64,000 nucleotides of DNA. Origin: Narthecium ossifragum. Taxonomy: Eukaryota > Streptophyta > Magnoliopsida > Dioscoreales > Nartheciaceae. Below are positions 1-8,800 of this stretch, in pieces; the first letter of the stretch is position 1; each line of letters begins with the position of its first letter. The notes beneath the pieces are model-generated. The model did no database searches. It was given only the letters and a program-made list of their open reading frames with translations, and was not told the DNA's origin. Position numbers and translations under genes: made by a program. The DNA lies in contig OY986969.1 in NCBI GenBank assembly GCA_963920575.1, forward strand, positions 7,685,096 to 7,749,095, in the 5' to 3' direction.

Positions 1-215
1 ACAATCTACCCCTCTAGGCCCATGAGGAGGACTTTCATACATAGTGAATTCCATATCCAAGCCAAATACTTACCAACAACCCATCTAACAAGGTATGGAC
101 ACTTCTTATGTGACTAGCCCATTAGTGGTAGTAGGACCAACAATCTCCTCCTCTAGGCCCATGAAGAGGACTTCCATACATAGTGAATTCCATGCCCAAG
201 CCAATGCTTACCAAG
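1..215. repeat. 139-bp tandem duplication across the copia polypurine tract/LTR junction
   Basis: Bases 1-76 recur at 140-215 with a few mismatches, giving a period of 139 bp. Each unit holds the end of the internal region, the purine tract and roughly the first 60 bp of the 3' LTR. The LTR start TGTTGGTCC is read on the minus strand from base 142, and its continuation at 85-142 matches the outer end of the 5' LTR at 3363-3396 and 3589-3609. Confidence 0.7.
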
Positions 216-958
216 CATCTATGCCCACCAAGTCTTCTACAAAGATTGTGCTTCTCCTTTGTTAGAGCCTTGATCATCACATTTGAAGAATTGTCATCAA
301 TGGAAATCTTCACAAGTCTCAACCATTGCTTCTCCATGATATCACAAATCCAATGATATCTAACATCAATGTGCTTGGTTCTTGAATCGTAGGTTGCATT
401 CTTGCTAAGATCAAGAGCACTTTGGCTATCATAATAGAGCACATACCCCTCTTGCTTCAAGTCCAACTCTTGCAAGAAACCCATCAACCATAGTTGGGCG
501 GCCGCTATGTATTCTGCTTCGGTACTTAAAAGAGCAACACATTTTTTAAGTTTAGATTGACATGACATGGTTCTCCCTCCAAATGTAAACACATAACCCG
601 AAGTAGATCGCCTAGTGTTAACATCCCCAGTCATATCGGAATCAGTATAGCCAACCAAATGTGTTTTTCCACCTCCAAAGCATAGACATATATCGGATGA
701 ACCTTTCATGTATCTCATAATCTATTTCGCCACCGCCCAATGCTTTTTTCCTGGATTTGCAAGAAACCTACTGACCATTCCCACCGCATATGCTACATCT
801 GGCATTGTGCAAACCATAGCATACATCAAACTCCTTACTATAGAAGAATAGGGAACATTCCTCATCTCATCCCTTTCAAGCTCATTTGAGGGACTTTGTC
901 TTGAACTAAGCTTGAAATGACTCGCAAGTGGTGTCCCAACTGGTTTGGCATTCTTCAT
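143..958 (-). pseudogene. copia RNase H and 3' part of RT (broken)
   Basis: The minus-strand translation shows the copia RNase H signature: STEAEYIAA followed by YYDSQSALDLSKN and TKHIDVRYHWI. The part upstream at 722-958 reads as the RT thumb/connection (KPVGTPL and YAVGMVSRFLANPG). A stop at 719-721 separates the two pieces. The reading frame runs into the purine tract and LTR at its end. The enzyme would degrade the RNA strand of the RNA/DNA hybrid during reverse transcription. It is non-functional here because the pol frame is broken several times. Confidence 0.85.
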
Positions 959-1087
959 ATTGAACTTTTAAAGCACCCGTTCAATATACTCCTTTGTGAT
1001 AACCACAACTTCCTTACTTTCCTATCATGCTTAATATCCATGCCCAATATTTTCTTTGCCGGCCCCAAATCCTTCATGTAAGTCTTT

Positions 1088-1697
1088 CTTCAACTTGCAT
1101 ATCTTGCCAACATCTTTGCCAACTAGAAGCATGTCATCCACATAGAGCAATGGGATAACGAAATCCTCATCCCCAAAAGTCGTGATATAGACACAATGAT
1201 CCGCTTTTGTTCCGACTCATCATGAAACTATCAAACTTCTTGTACCATTGTCGAGGGGCTTGCTTCAAGCCATACAAGATTTTCTTGAGTTTACAAACCA
1301 AGTGCTCCTTTCCCTTGACAATAAAGCCTTGAGGTTGTTCCATGTATATATCCTCCTTCAAATCACCATGAAGGAAAGCGGTTTTGATATCTAGTTGCTC
1401 CAACTCTAAGTCTAAACATGCAACAAGACCTAAAAAAATACGAATGGAGGACATTTTCACAACCAATGAGAAAATTTCATCAAAGTCAATACCTTTTTGT
1501 TGTTCAAAGCACTTTACAACGAGGCAAGCTTTATGCTTGACTTTCATCTCATCATCTTGCTTCAAACGGAATACCCATTTGTTCTTCAAAGATTTACGGC
1601 CCTTTGGTAGTTCCACCAAATCATAAGTGTCATTCTTATGCAAAAAATCAATTTCCTCTTGCGTAGCCCATTGCCTTTTTTCTCCTTGTTCATGCAT
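1088..1697 (-). pseudogene. copia reverse transcriptase core (frameshifted)
   Basis: The minus-strand frame starting at 1697 shows the copia RT hallmarks: KNKWVFRLKQ, then QLDIKTAFLHGDL, YMEQPQGF and CKLKKILYGLKQAPRQWY. After a frameshift near 1200 another frame gives the catalytic YVDDMLL motif at about 1118-1147. The first catalytic Asp sits in LDIKTAFL. Copying of element RNA to DNA is the family role. The frameshift and several downstream stops show that the copy is inactive. Confidence 0.85.
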
Positions 1698-1868
1698 CTT
1701 TGCTTCTTAAAAAGTTTCCAACTCTCGACATCACTAAGCATCACATACTCATTAGAAGAGTACTTCTTTGATGGTTGAGGAGCCTTTGTTAATCTTCTTG
1801 TTTCCGGTATTAATTGGTTGTTCATGAGGAGATTGCTCATCTTGATTATCACCAACTTCAAGAAGAGG

Positions 1869-2678
1869 CTATTCACCAATGTCTTCATCTTGGCCTTCTT
1901 GGACATCTCCTGCTTCATCATGAATCACCGAAGGAGAAATAGGCCTCAAATCAACAACATCACCACCATTAGCTTGTGGTTGCTCCACCTCTTCAAGATC
2001 TTCAATAGTTTGATCTACAAGAAAGACAACAACTCGGTTTCTAACCAAATTCTTCTCTTTTGGATGCCAAAATCTATTGCCAAACTCTTCACCTCTATAG
2101 CCCAAGAAAAAACATAACTTTGACTTGTCTTCAAGCTTGGATCTCCTCTTTTGATACATAAACAAAAGCTTTGTAACAAACACTCTCAAGTGCTTGAAAA
2201 AGGCTTCTTTTTCGGTCCAAACCTTTTCCGCATAATCCCCATGCAAAGGCTTTGAATGAGACAGGTTGATTAAGTAGCAAGCTGTCCTCATAGCTTCTCC
2301 CCAAAATGCTTTTGGCAACTTGGCATGTGACAACATATATTGGACCTTCTCACAAATTGTGCGATTCATTCTCTCCTCCACACCATTATGTTGAGGACTA
2401 TAGGCTTCAGGTTTCTCACAACGAATACCATGACTCTTGCCATAGTCTTCAAAGCCACCTCTATATTCTCCACCATTGTCGGTACGGATGCATTTCAACT
2501 TCTTTCTGGTTTTCCTTTCAACATTAGCATGAAAGCTTTTGAAAATACCCAAAACCTCACTTTTGTGTTTCATGACATAAATCCATAGTTTTCTAAAAGT
2601 ATCAACTACAAAAGTAACAAAGTAAGTAGCACTGTCCATGGATTTTACTCCCATGTGACAAACATCGGAATGAACCAA
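1869..2678 (-). pseudogene. copia integrase (broken at its 5' side)
   Basis: The translation shows the DDE integrase core: Asp in VHSDVCHMG, Asp in RTDNGGEYRG, and Glu in HNGVEERMNRT, with the copia spacing. The C-terminal part contains the GYRGEE/FWHPKEKNLVRNR segment usual for copia integrase, followed by an acidic linker towards RT. Upstream at 2680-2800 a frame with DLLYCKELH and [10 protein letters not shown] looks like the pre-integrase zinc domain, cut by a stop before ELVHSD. Integrase would insert the cDNA into host chromosomes. This copy is a remnant. Confidence 0.85.
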
Positions 2679-2886
2679 TTCCTACAAAGTGTTCAGAGCC
2701 GGTACCCAGCGTGTTTGCTTGTCGTTGTCTCCCTCCAATGTAACATGCAATTCCTTGCAATAGAGAAGATCTTGCATCTTCCCCTTCCATGGTATCAAAT
2801 TGCTTCCATTTAGACTTATCATTTTACTTGTATTCACCTCGATTACTCACTTAGAACTTTCATCCGACACATTGTAGGCAACCTCT

Positions 2887-2898
2887 CTCTTGATACCA
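2887..2898 (-). other. copia primer-binding site (initiator Met tRNA type)
   Basis: On the minus strand TGGTATCAAGAG begins two bases after the LTR end (CCCATCA at 2901-2907 on the plus strand). The first eight bases equal the plant initiator-methionine-tRNA primer site TGGTATCAGAGC, the usual copia primer. The last bases have diverged. Confidence 0.8.
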
Positions 2899-2900
2899 CT

Positions 2901-3609
2901 TGATGGGAATATAGACCTTCCAGCACCGAAGTGAGCTACAATAAGAGAATCTACAAGCAAATAGACCAAGCAATTTAGAAAAATGGAGACAATAGCAAAC
3001 CAATAAGAGAAGACCAAGATTTACGTAGAAAAACCACTCTCAACTTGAGAGGGAAAAAACCATGAGACACAAACCGGAATCCACTATCATGAATAAGAGA
3101 GTATAAGAGAGCTTCAACACCAAGAACACAAGAATTGACTCACTTGTATCTTGAACTCCTCCAAAAAAACCCTCCTTGACACTTAGTTGTTCTTCTCCCT
3201 TCTCTAACTACTCTCTTACCTTCTATCCCACCAAGTAGAGACAACACCCTCTACTTAAGTATCTCACATTACATGTGAAGCCACTACACACTACTAACCA
3301 TACAACATGTGTATAAAAAGCCTTATAATAAAAGCCCATGTTCAACACCCATTTATTTACTGAGGTATGAACACTTTTTAGGGGACTAACCCATTATGTT
3401 CCGTTTGGTATGTGGTTAGAAAAAGTGGACTTAAGGGGAATAGAGTTAGAAAAAATGGAGTTAATGAATAGGGGTAGAGAAAAGTAGAGTATAGTGGTAG
3501 GTGGAATGAGAATAAAATAGTAATGATTATTTTTGGTGTTTAGAAAAAAAATCCCGTTATTCTCTTTAACCTGATACCAAACAGGGGCTCAGTGGTAGCA
3601 GGACCAACA
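2901..3609 (-). repeat. 5' LTR of the copia element (with MITE inserted)
   Basis: On the minus strand it runs from TGTTGGTCC (3609) to CCCATCA (2901), so TG...CA, and is followed by the primer-binding site. Without the 192-bp MITE and its 3-bp target duplication the LTR is about 514 bp. The outer end matches the partial 3' LTR at 85-142. A TATA-like stretch (TTTATACACATG on the minus strand) lies near 3311-3320. Confidence 0.8.
3397..3588. mobile_element. Tourist/PIF-Harbinger-like MITE inside the copia LTR
   Basis: The 192-bp insertion has imperfect terminal inverted repeats: TGTTCCGTTTGGTAT at the left, and GCCCCTGTTTGGTAT when the right end is read on the other strand. It is flanked by TTA (3394-3396) and TCA (3589-3591). 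The other LTR copy at 119-130 reads CCATTAGTGG without any insertion, so the empty site is present in the same window and confirms a TTA target. TIR sequence and 3-bp TWA-type duplication fit Tourist-like MITEs. No coding capacity. Confidence 0.75.
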
Positions 3610-3671
3610 TATTTCCACTCTTCTTTATGTAAACTTAGGTTGATACCTTAAAATCAACAGCATCATCACCG

Positions 3672-3695
3672 ATGTGTGTTGATGTCTTTGCATGA
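3672..3695 (+). other. 7-codon upstream ORF overlapping the PPR start codon
   Basis: An ATG at 3672 opens seven codons and stops at a TGA whose first two bases are the TG of the PPR start codon (ATGA overlap at 3692-3695). An even shorter ATG-TAA pair lies near 3628. Because no other in-frame Met precedes the PPR protein (a TGA at 3680-3682 closes the frame), ribosomes scanning from upstream would meet this ORF first if the 5' UTR includes it. The transcription start is not known. Confidence 0.45.
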
Positions 3696-5458
3696 AAGCC
3701 TTCCACCCCATCCAATCTCTCTACACCCAAACACCTCTCCAATACTTCTCTTCCCTTCTAAAAGCACGCATCCACCCAGACCACCTCAAACAAGCCCACG
3801 CTCTCGCCATCACCCACGGCCTCCTCCGTCGCCACTCCTCCCTCCTCACCATCACCGCCCACTCCTACATCTTCCTCGGCCTCCTCGATTCCGCCCACCT
3901 CCTCTTCCTCTCCATCCCCGCCCCGTGCAGCTTCCTCTGGAACGTCCTCATCCGAGCTCACGCCACCCACGGCCAGTTCCACCTCTCCCTCAACCTCTAT
4001 TCCGGCCTCCTCTCCTCCGGCCTCCGCCCGGACAAGTACGCTTTCCCCTTCGCACTCAAGTCCGCCGCCGCGCTCTCCGATATCCACACGGGTAGGCTTC
4101 TCCACCAGCAATCCATTTGCCTCGGATGCAGCAATGACCTCTTCGTCGACGCCGCGGTGGTCGACATGTATTCGAAGTGCGGCGACGCGGGCACCGCTCG
4201 CATGGTGTTCGACCGGATGCCTGACAGAGACTTGGTGTCATGGACTTCGATGATATCTGGGTATGCCAACAATGGCTATGGCATGGAGACGCTGGAGTTC
4301 TTCAATCTAATGCAGCAGTGCGACGTGAGGCCGAACCGCGTTAGTTTGCTTAGCGTCCTCCTCGCCTGTGGCCGGCTTGGTGCGCTGAAAAAGGGAGAGA
4401 GCTTCCATAAATATGCGCTGCAGACCGGTTTTGAGCCTGATATTTTGGTTGCTACCGCCATTGTCGATATGTATGCGAAATGCGGTAGGTTGGATTTGGC
4501 GCGGGTAGTGTTCGACGATGCGGAAGGCAAGGATGTGGTTTGCTGGAGTGCCATGATTGCGAGCTATGGATATCATGGGCTTGGGAAGGATGCAAGTCAT
4601 ATGTTTGATCGGATGATGGAAGCTGGCGTGAGGCCGAACCATGCCACTTTTACTAGCTTACTATCTGCTTGCAGTCATTCCGGGCTGCTAGAAGAAGGCA
4701 AACAGTACTTCCATTCTATGAGCTCGACGCATGGGGTTCGACCGAGGCTGAATCACTATGCGTGCATGGTGGATATCCTCGGTCGTGCAGGGAATTTGCG
4801 CGAAGCTAATGAGCTTATTGAGCAAATGCCCATGCAGCCGGATTCTAGTTTATGGGGTTCTCTGCTTGGTGCCTGCCGGGTTCATGGCGATATAGATTTA
4901 GGGGAAAGAATTGCGGACAAAATCTTCGAGTTGGATCCTGGGCATTCTGGGTATTATGTTCTTCTATCAAACATTTACGCCGCTAAGTCTAGATGGAGAG
5001 ATGTTGAGAGAGTGAGGAAGCTGATGGCAGGTAGGAGAGTCACTAAGGATCAAGGATTCAGTTTGGTTGAATTCAACAATCATGTCTACAAGTTTGGAGT
5101 GGGTGACAGGTCTCATCCTGAGTCGGAAGAGATCTACTCTTACTTGGAAGAGCTAACTGCACGAATGAAACTATTGGGTTATGTTCCTCTCATAGACTTC
5201 GCACTCCATGATGTAGAAGATGAGATGAAGGAAGCGGCACTGTTCTACCACAGCGAAAGACTGGCGACTGCATTTGCATTGATCAATATGAGCCCTGGAA
5301 TTCCGATCAGGATAACGAAGAATATTCGTGTTTGTTTAGATTGTCATAACGCTATAAAGTTTATAAGTAAGATTGAGAACCGAGCGATCATTGTGAGGGA
5401 CATGAATCGATTCCATCACTTTGAGAATGGGTCGTGTTCTTGCAGAGATTACTGGTAA
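3692..5458 (+). CDS. PLS-class pentatricopeptide repeat protein with E/E+ and DYW domains
   Basis: This is an intronless 588-residue protein. Repeats of the P, L and S types run from about residue 30 to 410 (for example VDMYSKCGDAGTARMVFDRM near 157-176 and VDMYAKCGRLDLARVVFDDA near 258-277). They are followed by E and E+ segments and a C-terminal DYW deaminase. The deaminase shows the HSE signature at 520-522, the CLDC zinc pair at 548-551, the second metal site HH...CSC at 575-584, and it ends exactly in DYW. Such proteins bind single organellar RNAs and carry out C-to-U editing in mitochondria or plastids. The N terminus is short and could be an organelle-targeting peptide, but this is not certain. 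The start is fixed by an in-frame TGA 10 bases upstream. The 5' third is extremely C-rich, the 3' half is not. The frame has no break and is probably functional. Its RNA target cannot be told from the sequence. Confidence 0.95.
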   Translation: MKAFHPIQSLYTQTPLQYFSSLLKARIHPDHLKQAHALAITHGLLRRHSSLLTITAHSYIFLGLLDSAHLLFLSIPAPCSFLWNVLIRAHATHGQFHLSLNLYSGLLSSGLRPDKYAFPFALKSAAALSDIHTGRLLHQQSICLGCSNDLFVDAAVVDMYSKCGDAGTARMVFDRMPDRDLVSWTSMISGYANNGYGMETLEFFNLMQQCDVRPNRVSLLSVLLACGRLGALKKGESFHKYALQTGFEPDILVATAIVDMYAKCGRLDLARVVFDDAEGKDVVCWSAMIASYGYHGLGKDASHMFDRMMEAGVRPNHATFTSLLSACSHSGLLEEGKQYFHSMSSTHGVRPRLNHYACMVDILGRAGNLREANELIEQMPMQPDSSLWGSLLGACRVHGDIDLGERIADKIFELDPGHSGYYVLLSNIYAAKSRWRDVERVRKLMAGRRVTKDQGFSLVEFNNHVYKFGVGDRSHPESEEIYSYLEELTARMKLLGYVPLIDFALHDVEDEMKEAALFYHSERLATAFALINMSPGIPIRITKNIRVCLDCHNAIKFISKIENRAIIVRDMNRFHHFENGSCSCRDYW

Positions 5459-5880
5459 TGGAAATGCTGAAGATTTCAAAAGACTATAGTGGCATTGCAA
5501 AAGACACACAGGCTTTATGGTTCTAAATAGGATGATGTGGCTGATGTTTTCGGCAGTTCTCACATGCAAACTGTAGAAAAAAGAACACCCTTGAAGAAAG
5601 GATGGCTGCTAGTATTGTGCACTCAATATTTACAACAAGAATCATTCACAAAAATTAAGATGAGAGAAAAAGGGACAGGAATGTCTTTGATAATAATCAG
5701 CGGTAACTCATACTGTATCACAGGGCCTTCACTTATTACAAATTACAAACGAACACATAAGACTGTCAAAGAGATTATCATATACTCCCTGAAAGAAGAA
5801 CACAAACCCTAGAAAATGAGGACCAGAGCTGTACATGAGCAAGAGGGAAAGATTGTGGATAGACGATTATAATAGACAGA
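5459..5880. other. short convergent intergenic region
   Basis: About 420 bp separate the stop codons of the PPR gene (plus) and the LRR gene (minus), so both 3' UTRs must lie here and may overlap. It is moderately AT-rich. I see no gene, repeat or structured RNA in it. Confidence 0.6.
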
Positions 5881-8800
5881 TCAGCGCTGCTCATCGAGAA
5901 ACGGATCTCTAGGAGACTTCTGTCCATCTCCCAGATATCCTGAGATGCTTCCAGAAACTCCAGAAACCCAACTACTCAGCAATGAGGTGCTTCGTGTCAG
6001 CCAACCAGCCTGAGCTGGTGTGCTTTCTTCCAGCGTGCTTTTCCTCTCTTCTTCTAGCAAAATGTCAAGCAATCGGTTGGCCATGTACTCTTTAACCACT
6101 TCAACCCCTTGGTTCACTATCTCCATTGGTGGAATTACAAGAGGGTTCTGGTCCAAGTTCAGCTTGACTAGTTTCTCAAGTCGACCAAATGTATCAGGGA
6201 GGGCATGAATCTGATTGTTGCTAAGATCGAGTTCCCGGAGGTTGGGCAGATCACCAATAGAGGCAGGAAGCTCCTTCATGTCACTGAAGTTACTGCTCAA
6301 GTTTAAAGTTTCAAGATTTGTCAATCTTCCTATAGCATAGGGAAGTCCGTGGATTTCATTGAAGTGCGCATCCAGAATACGCAGAGATCTCATCTCACAA
6401 ACAGAGGTGGGAAGAGAGCGAAGCTTATTGAGGTGGACCCATAGCTTTTGCAAATTCACCAGCTCGTACCCAATATTTGTTGGCAAATATGCAAGCTCGT
6501 TGAAACTTGCATTTAGCTCCACGAGTGACCTGCGTTTGTGAGAAAAAAAATGCAAGTTAGATATCTGCAAAAAAGTTCAACTAGTTTAGTTTAGTTAGAG
6601 TTCAGGCATGACGGTACCGGCAATTGGAGATGCTATCAGGCAACGCCTTGAGCTTGTTCGCCGATACATCTAGGATCTTCAGATTAAGCAGCAGTCCAAT
6701 GGAATCAGGCAATGAAGCCAAAAGGTTGGAAGCAAGACGAAGTTCTTCTAGATGTTCTAGCCCAGCTATTGAATCTGGAATACTCTGTGATGCAGCAAAA
6801 GTAACCGAAGTATTTCATTTGAAGATATATAGAAGCAAAGGAACAGGATTAGACTCTCTACCAGTTACAGTTATCTAATCAAGTTTGTCATCTGTCTTTG
6901 TCTCTCAAACTCAAATCAGGATTTACTTATATGTTTCTCACTAAGTCAATGCTTATTACGATTAGTTCATAGCAGATGACAATATATGAAAACTTTTAAA
7001 AACTATGCAGTTAAAGCATTTGGGGGAAAAAACCTTAACAATAAAACTTGATTGTACCGTAGGGGACTGAGCATACCCATTATTATAAAACAAACCCTAA
7101 CCTGTGTTAAATAGCATAATATATATATACAACCCTACTGTTGTATAACTTAATTTTAAAAACTGTTATATTCGAGTGTTCAAATCGCATCATAATGCAT
7201 ATCACACACCTGTGCCTGCGTTCAATACCTCCATCTTTTCTCAAGTTTCATCTACTACAAAAGCTCTATAAGCTAGCTTTTCCTATGGAATTTTGTGAAT
7301 CAAGTTAAATAAAGCCAAGAGATTCCCAAGAAAAAAAATCTCTAATCATTATGATCATTGCCTACACAAGTGACATAAAGTCAATGGATGTCCAATTAGC
7401 ACAGCAGAAGATGTGCCATAGTGCTATACATATTTCCAACAACCCTAAGTAACTTGAAGAATCAACTTCCATTGGTTCACTTGTAAAAAGTTTGACTGTA
7501 CTTCCTCTTCTATACAAAAGTTCCATAAAATAACAGCCATATCCTCCTCCAAGTAAAATCTCCAAGATAGACACCCAATGAAAAGAAGTAAATGATGAAG
7601 CTCTTTAAATCTGCCAATAGATCAGAAACGCCACATCAACTATAAAGTTAGAATACCTCTATTAAATCTCTCAATAAGCCAGATTTGCAACATCTATGTA
7701 TTTGCACTAGAAGCCGTCATTATTAGTATTGTACAATAAGTTTATTAGGATAATTCTGTAAAGAATTCCATCTACTATATAAGGGAAGGTGGTTTATCCC
7801 CCCTTTGTCCCAAACTGACAGGGTCCTCTTTGAAGTGCAGAAGATTAAGTATATTCCTTTGTACACAGTATCCATATAGCAAGGTTGACTGTTATTGGCA
7901 TGCAAAGCCAAGAAAAGTATGTACTAAATCCCAAATCTGTAAACAAGCAGAACATGGACTCATCGAGTAATAAAAATATAAAGGAAACAGTCGGTGATAG
8001 ACATAAAAAACCAGCAAATAAACAAAGAAACAAACATGAAAGAGACCATGGACTGTTGTGCCAGTTGGCACACCCCGTGCCCACCGATACATGTCCTGCC
8101 GGTAATTTACTAGCACGATATAGATACTCGGTTTCTATGACTATGCCAAGTACAATTTTCCGACTCAAGGGCCTTAGTGCCATCGACACAGAGTTTGTGC
8201 CGAGTGTGCCGAGTGTTGGCACAATAAATGGTGTCAGCATATGTTGTGTAGGGCAAAGACAGGTGCAATTTGTCGCACTGGCACAGTAATCGATGGTCAA
8301 AACAAAGTGGGATTGAACAAAGAAAGAGTAAAAATATCTCCAAGTCAATTTTGAATAAAGATAAGCTAGAACAATCATCACAAAAGTATCCAAAGACAAG
8401 GTGCCAATGATGACAATTTAATAAGTAGAGCATTATTGCAAGTAACAATGGCTCAACATGAAAGTCAGCAATAAATTGAATAGCAAGGGCAGGGCTGGAT
8501 GTACTTTGAGGTGCTAAGTGCAATGATGTTCCTGCGACACATACAAGCAAGATTATGTTTGCTAAACCTATGAACGTGCCACCATCAAACTTTTGATAAT
8601 GGAAGAAGGGCTGTTCAAGATGCTATCCAGAAAGCATCTGATGAGTCAAATGATGTCAGTCCTGTTTACCTCCTAAATTTCTATACGAACACTAGCTGAA
8701 ATTCTCTCTTCCAAGTTGAAGAACTGACAGATGATTACCTGATGTGGCATAGTATGCATGGTTCATGATAAAAATACATCAGATTTGGTCACTGCTACAG

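Larger units (their letters stand above)
1..3609 (-). mobile_element. Ty1/copia LTR retrotransposon, decayed, 3' end beyond the window
   Basis: Read on the minus strand, the order is 5' LTR (3609 to 2901), primer-binding site, integrase, reverse transcriptase, RNase H, polypurine tract and the start of the 3' LTR. Integrase ahead of RT is the Ty1/copia order. Gag and protease are missing: only about 220 bp separate the primer-binding site from the integrase, and that stretch keeps a piece of the zinc-binding domain that precedes integrase. All enzyme domains carry stops or frameshifts, so the copy is dead. The base pattern after the 5' LTR (TATTT at 3610-3614) would be the target duplication; its partner lies outside the window. 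Confidence 0.9.

Noticed and set aside
3758..4111. 117-codon Glu/Gly-rich minus frame opposite the PPR gene
   Set aside because: Antisense shadow of the C-rich 5' part of the PPR gene.
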